Assembly (NCBI GenBank): GCA_028279515.1 | Contig: JANQNQ010000001.1 | Location: 372,001 to 436,000, forward strand | DNA: 64,000 nucleotides | Direction: 5' to 3' | Source: Flavobacteriaceae bacterium | Lineage (GTDB): Bacteria > Bacteroidota > Bacteroidia > Flavobacteriales > Flavobacteriaceae | Shown here: positions 51,466 through 60,089 of the stretch, piece after piece | How the letters are laid out: each line of letters begins with the position of its first letter | How positions within the stretch are numbered: position 1 is the stretch's first letter | Notes under the pieces: generated by a model | The model's input: the letters and a program-made list of their open reading frames with translations, nothing else | Database searches by the model: none | What the model was told of the DNA's origin: nothing | Made by a program: the position numbers and the translations under genes

Positions 51466-52197
51466 ATGAATATAATCAAACTTGATGCCACTGACTCTAC
51501 CAACGTGTATCTACGACGTTTAAGTGCTGCAAAAGAGTTGGAAGATTATACCGTTGTGATGTCCAAAACTCAGAGTAGTGGAAAGGGTCAAATGGGGACC
51601 TCATGGCAATCTGAATCTGGCAAAAACCTTACGTGCAGTGTGTTCAAGAAGGTTACCTGTGTGGGCAATGATGAGCAATTTTATCTGAGTGTTGCCACTT
51701 CATTGGCTATTTTCAAGGCCTTGAAACACTTTTCGATACCTCAATTGAAGATAAAATGGCCAAACGACATTTTGTCAGCAAATCGTAAAATATGTGGCAT
51801 ATTGATAGAGAATGTCATTAAAAATGGCAAAATGAGCGCTGCCATTCTAGGCATAGGTCTCAATGTAAATCAGGCCGAGTTCGGTAACTTGCACAGTGCA
51901 TCTTCATTAAAGTTGATCACTGGGGTGCATTACGATCTGGATGAGATTCTTCATCAAATCATTCTTCAACTCAGAAACTACGAGTCCTTAATCATGGACA
52001 GAGCTTTTACAACGCTAAAGGAAGAATACGAGACCCATTTATTTCGCGTGCACAAACCTTCTACCTTTAAAACCACCAAAGGCGAATTGCTCATGGGGTT
52101 CATCAAAGGGGTGTCTGACCACGGGAAACTGCAGGTGATGCTCGAAGATGAGGTACTTAAAGAATTCGATCTAAAAGAGCTGAAACTCCTCTACTAA
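51466..52197 (+). CDS. birA: Biotin--[acetyl-CoA carboxylase] ligase
   Basis: 243 residues from the ATG at 51466; the longer frame (from 51346) overlaps rsfS and has no family match. Class I BPL domain: the biotin/ATP loop SSGKGQMGTSWQS (GRGRxGRxW-like), KIKWPNDIL, and ICGILIENVI. There is no N-terminal helix-turn-helix, so it is a pure ligase, not a repressor. It attaches biotin to carboxylase carrier proteins in the cytoplasm. It is divergent from rsfS and convergent with the SRPBCC gene. Confidence 0.93.
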   Translation: MNIIKLDATDSTNVYLRRLSAAKELEDYTVVMSKTQSSGKGQMGTSWQSESGKNLTCSVFKKVTCVGNDEQFYLSVATSLAIFKALKHFSIPQLKIKWPNDILSANRKICGILIENVIKNGKMSAAILGIGLNVNQAEFGNLHSASSLKLITGVHYDLDEILHQIILQLRNYESLIMDRAFTTLKEEYETHLFRVHKPSTFKTTKGELLMGFIKGVSDHGKLQVMLEDEVLKEFDLKELKLLY

Positions 52198-52198
52198 C

Positions 52199-52591
52199 TT
52201 ATAATTTTGACATGCTCTCTGAGAGCGAACCAATGAATTTTGTGATAGGCCCTTTGATCATCATAGACATCATTGGGTTAAAATCACCTTCGAACTGCAA
52301 TTGAGCTTCACTTTTGTTCGCTTCTATTTCATCGATGTTTGCAGTTAGTGTGAAAGGTAACTTGTCACTAGCGGCTCCTAGTACAATTTTGTTAGGAGCT
52401 TCCTGTTCTTTGAGTTTCAAAACGATCTCTGGCATTCCTTTCAATGCAAAGACAAACTTACCTTCTTCCAACACTTCAAATTTACTAGTGTTCTCAGGCA
52501 TCAATGTTTCAAAGTTCTTTACGTCAGAAAGAAAATCAAATAATTCTTGGGCAGATTTGTTTACCGTTACTTTTGGGCTTTCTAAATTCAT
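52199..52591 (-). CDS. SRPBCC-family protein
   Basis: 130 residues, predicted START-like fold (helix-grip): VNKSAQELFDFLSDVKNFETLMP, then long antiparallel strands and a C-terminal helix (MMSMMIKGPITKFIGSLSESM). SRPBCC proteins bind hydrophobic ligands; no ligand is evident. It lies 13 bases beyond the pyrE stop on the same strand and is probably co-transcribed. Its stop is one base from the convergent birA stop. Confidence 0.75.
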   Translation of the reverse strand: MNLESPKVTVNKSAQELFDFLSDVKNFETLMPENTSKFEVLEEGKFVFALKGMPEIVLKLKEQEAPNKIVLGAASDKLPFTLTANIDEIEANKSEAQLQFEGDFNPMMSMMIKGPITKFIGSLSESMSKL

Positions 52592-52604
52592 TAAAAGGGA
52601 AATT

Positions 52605-53249
52605 TTAATTGGCGCTCCATGTAGATGGATCCTTGCGCCAAGACTGTAATGTTATTAATTCGTTTTCGCTCACATAATTTGTGTCAAGAGCTTGCTCTAA
52701 CAAATGTTCATAATTGCTGAGCGTGTGGATCGAGACATTGGCTTTTTCAAAATTTTCAGCCGAGATATCAAATCCGTAAGAGAAAATGGCAATCATTCCC
52801 TTTACGACAGATCCTGCTTCCTTCAACGCAGCAACAGCGTTTAAACTACTTTTACCAGTGCTGATAAGGTCTTCGACAACTACTACGTTTTGTCCTTTTT
52901 CCAAAAAACCTTCGATCTGATTTTGACGACCATGTTTTTTTGGTTCAGGTCTAACATAGACAAATGGTAGCCCCATGTACTCTGCAACAAGCATGCCGAT
53001 TCCGATAGCACCTGTGGCAACCCCTGCAATTACGTCGGGCTTACCATACAATTCTTCTATTTGCTTGGCCATATGTTCTCTCAGAAAGTTGCGAATCGGA
53101 GGAAACGAAAGCGTGATTCTATTGTCGCAATAGATGGGTGAGTTCCAACCAGAGGCCCATGTAAAAGGATTTTTAGGATTCAACTTTATTGCATTAATTT
53201 GCAATAGAAGTTCTGCAGTTTTTTTAGCTGTGTCTTTGTCCAAAATCAT
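52605..53249 (-). CDS. pyrE: Orotate phosphoribosyltransferase
   Basis: 214 residues from the ATG at 53249; the longer frame would run over the divergent Nudix gene. PRTase fold: FTWASGWNSPIYCDNR, GVATGAIGIGMLVAEYMGLPFVYVRPEPKKHGRQNQIEG (the catalytic loop), and the PRPP motif VVVVEDLISTGKSS. It makes OMP from orotate and PRPP in pyrimidine synthesis. Its start lies 7 bases from the start of the divergent Nudix gene, so the promoter must overlap the other gene. Confidence 0.95.
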   Translation of the reverse strand: MILDKDTAKKTAELLLQINAIKLNPKNPFTWASGWNSPIYCDNRITLSFPPIRNFLREHMAKQIEELYGKPDVIAGVATGAIGIGMLVAEYMGLPFVYVRPEPKKHGRQNQIEGFLEKGQNVVVVEDLISTGKSSLNAVAALKEAGSVVKGMIAIFSYGFDISAENFEKANVSIHTLSNYEHLLEQALDTNYVSENELITLQSWRKDPSTWSAN

Positions 53250-53253
53250 GCTG

Positions 53254-53261
53254 CAAATGTA
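53254..53261 (-). promoter_or_regulatory. -7 element of pyrE, predicting a leaderless or near-leaderless transcript
   Basis: TACATTTG on the minus strand (53261-53254), an exact TAnnTTTG match, ends only 4 bases before the pyrE ATG. Transcription would begin at or just before the start codon. TTG is present 12 bases upstream, too close for the -33 element. Confidence 0.4.
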
Positions 53262-53862
53262 TAAAGTTTTTGTCAATGAACGCCCGATAATTTTAACAAA
53301 TACGCTTACAAAAGAAAGTGGATTTAAGTTATTTCTTTTAGACGAAGTCCCCCTCGAAGAAGTTATCAAGCAACTGAATTCTGGAAGCATTGATGAGGCA
53401 CACCTCTATTTTCCAGATAAGACGCAATTGTTACAACGCTTCATGAAAAAATTACCAGTCGTGAGAGCTGCTGGTGGTGTAGTTAGAAACGACGCTGGCG
53501 ATCTTCTTTTCATTTATCGAAACGGAAAATGGGACCTTCCGAAGGGAAAGATCGAAAAAGGCGAAACCATTGAAGAGACTGCGGTACGAGAAGTAGAAGA
53601 AGAAACTGGCGTTTCAGGAATCCATCTGAAGGACTTCATCATGCACACCTATCATATCTTCAAGCGCAACGGCATGTACAAACTGAAGGTGACGCACTGG
53701 TACGAAATGGAGACAAGCTATAACGGGACACTTACCGCTCAGCTAGAAGAAGGGATTGAGGATGTTGTTTGGAAAAACGATACGGCTTCACGAAAAGCAC
53801 TCGAAAATTCATATCCGAACATTCGAATTCTATTAGGCGAAGGTACACTCTCTTTAACGTAA
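53257..53862 (+). CDS. Nudix hydrolase
   Basis: 201 residues from the ATG at 53257 (YKVFVNERPI start, typical of this Bacteroidota family). The N-terminal 65 residues form a separate small domain. The Nudix box GKIEKGETIEETAVREVEEETGV is complete (G-x5-E-x7-R-E-x2-E-E-x-G-x). The substrate (nucleoside diphosphate derivative) is unknown. It is divergent from pyrE with only 7 bases between starts; its end overlaps the convergent M14 peptidase gene by 9 bases. Confidence 0.9.
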   Translation: MYKVFVNERPIILTNTLTKESGFKLFLLDEVPLEEVIKQLNSGSIDEAHLYFPDKTQLLQRFMKKLPVVRAAGGVVRNDAGDLLFIYRNGKWDLPKGKIEKGETIEETAVREVEEETGVSGIHLKDFIMHTYHIFKRNGMYKLKVTHWYEMETSYNGTLTAQLEEGIEDVVWKNDTASRKALENSYPNIRILLGEGTLSLT

Positions 53863-55593
53863 TTCTCGATATACAGGATATCGCAAGTGCGCTTTTTCGT
53901 AGTTGTCAGATTGTTTGTGTATCCAATCCAGTTGCGCATACCAATTACCAGCGAAATTTTCATCTTCGGCTTTCTTTTTCTCGAATTCAGCTTTGAGCAC
54001 AGCATCATTTTTTAGCAATTCAGCGGCTTTGTCTTCCCACACATAAGGCGAAAATCCTTCTTTCTGCTGCAAAATGGTATCAAAAAAGTTCCAGTTGAAG
54101 AACGAATCGGGTGCTTCAGGCTCTAAGGTTTCGATCAGATAGCGAAAGGCAGGTTGATCGGTCGGAACTCGATAATATTGCTCGGCTGGCAGCACAACTT
54201 TCTCCATACTATTCTTTACAACGGTGTTGTAGTGTGTATAATGTCCTTCGTAAGGTTGCTTGTAGGTTTCGTACGAATCGATATGATAGACTTCAACTTC
54301 CATTTCGGTTTCATCTTCGATCAGTTCCATATCGACTTGATTCACTTCTAATCGACTGATCACTCTAACCCTTGATTTTGGAATCAAATATGCCTTCGGA
54401 ACCGAGACACTTTTAGTGGGTTTAAAATAGTTTTGGTAAGCGACATCTTTGGTGAATGGTTGATCATTATCGTAATACAAACGTTGTCGTCCAGTGACCT
54501 CACTGGGTTTCATTACGCCTTCATATCCCTTGAATTGTAAGGTTGTCGTTTGGGTAGTGTCGATGCTCCATTGAATTGGATAGGTGTCTTTTGCTACCCA
54601 ATCTTCTCGTGCCTGGTCTCTCAGTTCTTGGATCTTCTCATGGTCACGCTCAACAATATCGATCATACTTTTCATGAGTTCATAAGTGCCTTCTACGCGT
54701 GATTTGTAGGGTTTTAGCATGTGGGTCTCAACCATCATTCCCAGTGTATTCCACAGCGTTGTATATCCCGTCGAATAGCGAGGAGAATCTAAGAACTGTG
54801 AAAAGCCATTGTCTGGCGTACGGTTAAATACATTGACATATGGCGTGATGTCCCAATCTTTTTCGGCCAAGTTCTTTTCGAGCGACGGTATCATTTCGGT
54901 ATGCAGATAATTTCCAAGCTCACCGCCCAATTTGTTGTGTTGGGTAAACAAATGAGTGAGTACATATTGATAATCGGCTCCGTTGCTTACGTGATTGTCG
55001 ATAAACACATCAGGTTTCACCGCGTGAAAGAATTTGGCGAACGCACTTGCGTTGTAGGTATCTGCCTTAATAAAATCTCTGTTAAGGTCGTAGTTACGAG
55101 CGTTTCCTCTAAATCCATATTCTTTAGGACCATTTTGGTTGGTGCGAGAAGTAGAATTTCTGTTGAGAGCACCACCTACGTTATATACTGGGATGGTTGC
55201 TAAAACTGTATGCTCGGGCATCTTAACCTTGCCTTGAGCAATATCTCTAAAGAGCATCATAGTTGCGTCAATACCATCTGATTCGCCAGGGTGAATACCA
55301 TTGTTGATCATGATGATCCTTTTGTCTTCACGAAGATTGTTGAAATTGGTCTCAGGACTTGGATTGATGATCACCAAGTGAAGCCGTTTCCCGCTATCTG
55401 TACGTCGCGTGTTTCGCAGTTTTACAGCAGGGTAGGCGTCCGCTAGATTTTCATAGAAATCGATGACTTCTTCATAGGTGGCGGTTTCAGTGCCTTCACT
55501 TTTTTCGTAGGGAGTTGTAAAATCATAATTGGAGGCCTCTTTTTCGATCTTGCAAGAGACGAGTACAAGTAACAATAGCGCGTATTTTTTCAT
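53854..55593 (-). CDS. M14-family zinc carboxypeptidase lipoprotein
   Basis: 579 residues from the ATG at 55593. Lipoprotein signal LLLLVLVSC. Zinc motif H-x2-E in GIHPGESDGID and the third ligand His in FIDNHVSNGAD mark the M14 peptidase domain (about residues 40-330). The C-terminal 250 residues form an extra beta domain (VSVPKAYLIPKSRVRVISRLEVN). A catalytic Glu of the later M14 motif is probably in MMVETHML. The protein likely cleaves C-terminal residues from peptides at the cell surface or periplasm. Its stop overlaps the convergent Nudix gene. Confidence 0.87.
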   Translation of the reverse strand: MKKYALLLLVLVSCKIEKEASNYDFTTPYEKSEGTETATYEEVIDFYENLADAYPAVKLRNTRRTDSGKRLHLVIINPSPETNFNNLREDKRIIMINNGIHPGESDGIDATMMLFRDIAQGKVKMPEHTVLATIPVYNVGGALNRNSTSRTNQNGPKEYGFRGNARNYDLNRDFIKADTYNASAFAKFFHAVKPDVFIDNHVSNGADYQYVLTHLFTQHNKLGGELGNYLHTEMIPSLEKNLAEKDWDITPYVNVFNRTPDNGFSQFLDSPRYSTGYTTLWNTLGMMVETHMLKPYKSRVEGTYELMKSMIDIVERDHEKIQELRDQAREDWVAKDTYPIQWSIDTTQTTTLQFKGYEGVMKPSEVTGRQRLYYDNDQPFTKDVAYQNYFKPTKSVSVPKAYLIPKSRVRVISRLEVNQVDMELIEDETEMEVEVYHIDSYETYKQPYEGHYTHYNTVVKNSMEKVVLPAEQYYRVPTDQPAFRYLIETLEPEAPDSFFNWNFFDTILQQKEGFSPYVWEDKAAELLKNDAVLKAEFEKKKAEDENFAGNWYAQLDWIHKQSDNYEKAHLRYPVYRELR

Positions 55594-55652
55594 CGAAAAC
55601 GGTTTAGTACTCAAAGGTATTCAAAATATAACAATATCCTTACGCTTTTAAC

Positions 55653-55682
55653 TTGTCAGAAAGCAGAATAGCTGTATTTTTG
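55653..55682 (+). promoter_or_regulatory. Promoter of the SulP gene (TTG-N19-TATTTTTG)
   Basis: TTG at 55653-55655, a 19-base spacer, and TATTTTTG at 55675-55682: a complete match to the Bacteroidota housekeeping promoter. The -7 element ends 24 bases before the ATG at 55707. Confidence 0.75.
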
Positions 55683-55706
55683 CCGCTCTTTAAAAGACAG
55701 GTAGTT

Positions 55707-57329
55707 ATGACTGATTTTATTAGAAAGCGAGTAGCAAATGCGAAAGATGATATTTTAAGTGGATTGACCGTTGCCTTGGCCTTGGTGCCAGAGGCTGTTG
55801 CCTTTGCTTTTGTGGCAGGAGTTGATCCTTTGGTGGGATTATATGCTGCTTTTATGATCGGACTCATAACCTCTGTTTTTGGTGGACGTCCCGGAATGAT
55901 CTCTGGTGCTACAGGGGCCTTGGCCGTTGTGATGGTAAGTCTTGTGGCCGAGGGAAATGCTATGGGCGCCGAAGGTGAAAACCTCGGGCTCTACTATCTG
56001 TTCGTGACCGTGATCCTAATGGGAATCATTCAAATGCTCGCCGGAGTTTTTAAACTCGGAAAATTTGTACGTTTGATTCCACATCCAGTAATGATGGGCT
56101 TTGTGAACGGTTTGGCCATTGTGATTTTCTTGTCACAACTAGGAATGTTCACAGAGATTGTTAACGGAGAACAAGTTTGGATGACTGGAAATAAACTATG
56201 GTTAATGATCGGCCTAGTCGCCTTGACCATGGGGATCATGTACGGATTGCCAAAACTCACTAAGAAATTACCAGAGGCTTTGATGGCCATCTTAGTGGTT
56301 TCTGCCATTGTAATTCTTGGAAACTTAGACGTGGCCACTGTCGGTTCGTTCATTAAAGAGGGTGGAGGAGAAGGCCTTAAAGGTGGATTACCTCAGTTTC
56401 AATTTGCCATCTTCGAGAAGATTCCTTTCAATATGGAAACCCTACGATTCATTGGCCCATACGCCTTGATCTTGGCTGCTATTGGTTTGATCGAATCGTT
56501 GATGACCTTGAACCTGATTGACGAATTGACTGAAACTCGCGGAAACGCTAACCGCGAATGTATGGCGCAAGGTGGTGCTAACATTATCACTGGACTCTTT
56601 GGTGGTATGGGGGGGTGCGCGATGATCGGACAGTCCATCATCAACATCAAATCGGGCGGAAGAACCAGACTTTCTGGTATCGTTGCTGCGGTGACTTTAT
56701 TGATGTTCATTCTCTTTGCTTCAGGCTTGATCGAACAAGTTCCGATCGCGGCATTGGTAGGAGTGATGTTCATGGTGGTCATCGGTACCTTCGCTTGGAG
56801 TAGCTTCAGAATCATGAACAAGATTCCTTTATCTGACTTGATTGTATTGATTCTCGTATCTGGACTTACCGTAGTGTTTGACTTGGCTATCGCTGTGTTT
56901 GCGGGTGTGATTATTAGCGCCTTGGTATTTGCTTGGGAGAACGCAAAGCGCATTCGTGCCAGAAAGCGCATGAAAGACGATGGCACCAAAGTATACGAGA
57001 TCTGGGGGCCATTGTTCTTTGGTTCGATCTCAGCATTCAACGAAAAGTTTGATGTAAAGAATGACCCTGCTAACGTAGAGATCGATTTTGTAGAATCGCG
57101 TGTTAGTGACCACTCGGCTTTAGAGGCGATATTCAACTTGGTAAACAAATACGAAGCCGCCGGAAAGTCCATCAAACTTAAACACCTAAGCGAAGATTGT
57201 AAGATGTTGCTGTACAAGGCGAGTCCTAAGTTTCGAGAGGTGATCGTAGAAGATGTAGACGATCCACGTTACCATTTGGCGGCCAACCCTGAAAAGTTTA
57301 CAAAATCCCTTTCTGAATATTCGCTATAA
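55707..57329 (+). CDS. SulP-family anion transporter with STAS domain
   Basis: 540 residues from the ATG at 55707. About 12 membrane helices in the SulP fold, beginning DILSGLTVALALVPEAVAFAFVAGV, the family signature. TM10-12 region: FMVVIGTFAWSSFRIM. A cytoplasmic STAS domain ends the protein (about 425-535: YEIWGPLFFGSISAFNEKFD). The family moves sulfate, bicarbonate or dicarboxylates. The ion is not readable, but bicarbonate is common among marine bacteria. It has its own promoter and is convergent with the LCM methyltransferase gene. Confidence 0.92.
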   Translation: MTDFIRKRVANAKDDILSGLTVALALVPEAVAFAFVAGVDPLVGLYAAFMIGLITSVFGGRPGMISGATGALAVVMVSLVAEGNAMGAEGENLGLYYLFVTVILMGIIQMLAGVFKLGKFVRLIPHPVMMGFVNGLAIVIFLSQLGMFTEIVNGEQVWMTGNKLWLMIGLVALTMGIMYGLPKLTKKLPEALMAILVVSAIVILGNLDVATVGSFIKEGGGEGLKGGLPQFQFAIFEKIPFNMETLRFIGPYALILAAIGLIESLMTLNLIDELTETRGNANRECMAQGGANIITGLFGGMGGCAMIGQSIINIKSGGRTRLSGIVAAVTLLMFILFASGLIEQVPIAALVGVMFMVVIGTFAWSSFRIMNKIPLSDLIVLILVSGLTVVFDLAIAVFAGVIISALVFAWENAKRIRARKRMKDDGTKVYEIWGPLFFGSISAFNEKFDVKNDPANVEIDFVESRVSDHSALEAIFNLVNKYEAAGKSIKLKHLSEDCKMLLYKASPKFREVIVEDVDDPRYHLAANPEKFTKSLSEYSL

Positions 57330-57348
57330 TTTTTTAGGCGGAAAAGCT

Positions 57349-58170
57349 CTAACTACGTTGCAAAATGTACATACTCTCATTGAGGATTTCTTTTTTGATG
57401 AGTGCTTCGTGTGCTTTAGCATAGACCTTCGATAAGCCGAAACCATCTGCTGCCTCGAGAAGCTGATAACCATCTAAGTTTTCATAGTATTTTTGCGGAG
57501 TTGTCTGATGCGAGAACGGGTCTTCTGTGTCATTGTTGCTATCAAAATAATGCAGGAGACGCTTGTACACTTTTGTGTCTTCGACTTCAGGTAAGTACGA
57601 AACGCTTCCGATGCAATCGCCTTTCTTTTGAAGTTTTGCAAACACCGAAAAAAGTTTGTCGCAGGTTTTTTGATCCAAGAAGAACAATACCCCTTCCACT
57701 AAAATAAAAATAGGAGCCTTACGGATCAAAGGCTTCAAAGTCGAAACCATCTGCGCCTCTGAATCTTCATTAAAATCCAATGCCAAATACTCGATATTTC
57801 TTTTGGGTAGCGCGCCATTGTTCATCCACTGATCAATGCGGTCTTTCTTGTGATCGATGATGTCCTTTTTGTCAATTTCGATGGTGTTGACTTGTTCGCT
57901 CAGTTGAAATTGGTACATACTGAAACCCGCTCCAAAATTGACAAGCGTGCCACCGCCGTGTTTTTCAAAATAGGAGGTCATGAATTCGTAAAAGAATCGG
58001 TTGCGCAAGGCATGCAAGAGCGCTTCGTCCTTAGAAATTGTTTTGAGGATGTTAGGGATGAGCGCATCGGTTTTGGGATTGTTCCACAGTTTGGCAAAGT
58101 GATCTTGGCTCACGGTTTCATACATCGAACGATAAGTAGAAACGACAAAGGCGGTCTCGTGTATTTGCAT
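57349..58170 (-). CDS. LCM/PPM-type class I SAM methyltransferase
   Basis: 273 residues. The fold fits the leucine carboxyl methyltransferase (PPM/TcmP-like) group: RFFYEFMTSYF, SAM motif VNFGAGFSMYQFQL, EIDKKDIIDHKKDRI, and FILVEGVLFFLDQKTCDKL. The acceptor is unknown; bacterial members often act in secondary metabolism or on small molecules. The gene is upstream on the same strand of nothing obvious; a VOC gene lies 33 bases upstream in transcription order and may be co-transcribed. Confidence 0.8.
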   Translation of the reverse strand: MQIHETAFVVSTYRSMYETVSQDHFAKLWNNPKTDALIPNILKTISKDEALLHALRNRFFYEFMTSYFEKHGGGTLVNFGAGFSMYQFQLSEQVNTIEIDKKDIIDHKKDRIDQWMNNGALPKRNIEYLALDFNEDSEAQMVSTLKPLIRKAPIFILVEGVLFFLDQKTCDKLFSVFAKLQKKGDCIGSVSYLPEVEDTKVYKRLLHYFDSNNDTEDPFSHQTTPQKYYENLDGYQLLEAADGFGLSKVYAKAHEALIKKEILNESMYILQRS

Positions 58171-58203
58171 GGTGCTTCCCTTTAAAAATGTACCCTGAAC
58201 CTG

Positions 58204-58596
58204 CTATTCATTATGTTGGATCAGATCCCATTTGTTTCCATAAAGATCTTGAAAAACAACGACAATACCATAAGGTTCGTCCCTGGGTTCTTCAAGAAAA
58301 TGAACACCGCAAGATTTCATGTGCTCGTAATCCCGCCAGAAGTTATCGGTTTTTAAGAAGAGAAAAACGCGTCCACCGGTTTGATTGCCAATGGCGTCTT
58401 TTTGAGCGTCATCGACGGCTTCGGCCAACAAAAGACCTGCTTGCCCGTTGCCTTTAGGTGTCACAACCACCCATCGCTTTTCATCATCCAAACGAATGTC
58501 TGAAGTAAGTTCGAACCCAAGTTTTTGAGTGTAAAACGCAATGGCTTCGTCGTAGTCACGAACAACAAGGGTGATATTGAGTAATTGCTGGTTCAT
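58204..58596 (-). CDS. VOC-family (glyoxalase-like) protein
   Basis: 130 residues, one VOC fold with two beta-alpha-beta3 modules: LNITLVVRDYDEAIAFYTQKLGFELTSD and GVHFLEEPRDEPYGIVVVFQDLYGNKWDLIQ. The final E/D metal-ligand position is kept as DLIQHNE. Function may be detoxification or dioxygenase-like; not assignable. It lies between the TonB-domain gene (3 bases) and the LCM gene on the same strand. Confidence 0.85.
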   Translation of the reverse strand: MNQQLLNITLVVRDYDEAIAFYTQKLGFELTSDIRLDDEKRWVVVTPKGNGQAGLLLAEAVDDAQKDAIGNQTGGRVFLFLKTDNFWRDYEHMKSCGVHFLEEPRDEPYGIVVVFQDLYGNKWDLIQHNE

Positions 58597-58599
58597 CGA

Positions 58600-59577
58600 T
58601 TATTGCAACACAAATTTGATCGGAATGGCAAACTTGGTGATGACAGGGCGTCCGTATATCTTTCCCGGAGTCCAATTTTCCATAAGACTTACGACCCGTA
58701 CGGCTTCGGCATCGCAATCCTTCGAAACACTTTTTACAGCGCGAATATCAGTTAACTTTCCTTCTTTGTCCACTTTAAAACCAACCAATACGGTTCCTTG
58801 GATGCCCAAGCGTAAGGATTTTCGAGGGTATTTGAAGTTTTCAATTATGACCTTGCGAATACCTGCTTGCCCCTGATTGAATTTAGGTTTTTCAAAACGC
58901 GTGGTGTAGTTGTATTGGGTTCCTTCGTGCCAACTTTCACCACTGACCAGTTTTCCTTCTTCATAGTTTTCTTTGTAGAAAAGGTTCCCATCACTGGAGG
59001 TTTTGGTCCATGTACCAACTTTGAGTTTATTTTCAACACGACCTTCAATGATAGCTGTGTCTTTGGTTAGCTCGCGATACAATCCGTTGCCCTCGGTGAT
59101 CAACTGCTCTCCTTTTTCGTCCCAAAAATCGAGGATCATTTCAGGAGCGCGGTCTTCAAGCACGTCTTTGGTTTCGGGATGGTCTTTTAAAGATTTAAGC
59201 TGTCCGCTCTCATACCAATAGTACCAAACACCCGCAGGATTGCCTCGCTGCATGATGCCTTCGCGTTCTTTTTTTCCGTCCTTGTAAAAGTAGGTCGTGT
59301 GCCCCATTGGAGATAAGTAATATTTTGCTTTAGACTGTGTGCGCATTTCTCTTGGGGCCAAAGGAGTGGGTTTGCCATCAAGCGCATACACATCCATCGT
59401 ATAGATGTTTTTTTGATCTTCGTCTGTAGAAACGCTATCAACTATGGCAAAAAAATTGGCATCTTCAATCGCTACTTTTTGATAGTTCTTTGCGTAATAA
59501 AGCGTATCACCTATTTGGTATTGAGCAATGCCTGCGTACATACAGAGAATTGCAATAAAGGATAGATTTTTTTTCAT
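58600..59577 (-). CDS. TonB C-terminal-domain protein
   Basis: 325 residues from the ATG at 59577. Signal peptide (LSFIAILCMYAGIAQ), a middle region with MORN-like or antitoxin-like repeats (FYKDGKKEREGIMQRGNPAGVWYYWYESGQLKSL), and a C-terminal TonB domain (FKYPRKSLRLGIQGTVLVGFKVDKEGKLTDIRAVKSV, GRPVITKFAIPIKFVLQ). The domain pattern suggests an envelope protein, possibly an energy transducer, though an N-terminal membrane anchor is absent because the signal peptide may be cleaved. It is 3 bases from the VOC gene. Confidence 0.82.
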   Translation of the reverse strand: MKKNLSFIAILCMYAGIAQYQIGDTLYYAKNYQKVAIEDANFFAIVDSVSTDEDQKNIYTMDVYALDGKPTPLAPREMRTQSKAKYYLSPMGHTTYFYKDGKKEREGIMQRGNPAGVWYYWYESGQLKSLKDHPETKDVLEDRAPEMILDFWDEKGEQLITEGNGLYRELTKDTAIIEGRVENKLKVGTWTKTSSDGNLFYKENYEEGKLVSGESWHEGTQYNYTTRFEKPKFNQGQAGIRKVIIENFKYPRKSLRLGIQGTVLVGFKVDKEGKLTDIRAVKSVSKDCDAEAVRVVSLMENWTPGKIYGRPVITKFAIPIKFVLQ

Positions 59578-59589
59578 TTTAGGATTTAA

Positions 59590-59637
59590 ATACAAACAAC
59601 CAACAACTAAGAACTAACAACTAAGAACTAACAACCA
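59590..59637. repeat. AACTAAGAACTAACAAC-type tandem words
   Basis: A 48-base tract of imperfect tandem AACTAAGAACTAACAAC units lies between the TonB-domain gene and the coaD stop. The stretch AACCAACAACTAA is also present at 10053-10065 in the mosaic spacer. The tract supplies the last codons and stop of coaD. Confidence 0.6.
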
Positions 59638-60079
59638 CCGTATCAGGAACCAATATCGAATAATCACCCCCGTTACGAATTACATCTCGCACGATGGACG
59701 AAGAGATATAGCTCTTGCCCGATGAGGTCAATAAGAATACGGTCTCGATTTCTGAGAGTTTACGATTGGTATGGGCGATGGCCTTTTCGAACTCGAAATC
59801 ACCGGGGTTACGAAGTCCTCGTAAAATAAACCCGGCATCGACCTTTTTAGCGAAGTCAACAGTAAGACCTTCGTAGGTCACTACTTTGATCTTTGGCTCA
59901 TCTTTGAAGGCTTCTCGAATAAACTGTTGGCGTTCTTCAAGCGAAAACATGTATTTCTTATCAGCATTGATACCAATGGCGATGATTAATTCATCAAAAA
60001 GCGTGATTCCGCGTTCAATAATGTCATAATGGCCTAAAGTAATGGGATCAAAAGACCCCGGAAAAATCGCACGTCTCAT
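59621..60079 (-). CDS. coaD: Phosphopantetheine adenylyltransferase
   Basis: 152 residues, the usual length. The T-x-G-H-x-x-motif is visible as FPGSFDPITLGHYDIIERG, and the ISSSxVR motif as SSGKSYISSSIVRDV. It makes dephospho-CoA from phosphopantetheine. The last residues (VVVSS) and stop come from the tandem-word tract, suggesting the coding end was shaped by that repeat. It is downstream of ddl by 10 bases and co-transcribed. Confidence 0.95.
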   Translation of the reverse strand: MRRAIFPGSFDPITLGHYDIIERGITLFDELIIAIGINADKKYMFSLEERQQFIREAFKDEPKIKVVTYEGLTVDFAKKVDAGFILRGLRNPGDFEFEKAIAHTNRKLSEIETVFLLTSSGKSYISSSIVRDVIRNGGDYSILVPDTVVVSS

Positions 60080-60089
60080 AGTGTTAAAA

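Noticed and set aside
56399-57217. 272-codon minus frame inside the SulP gene
   Set aside because: Antisense to well-conserved SulP membrane and STAS regions; no recognisable protein features.
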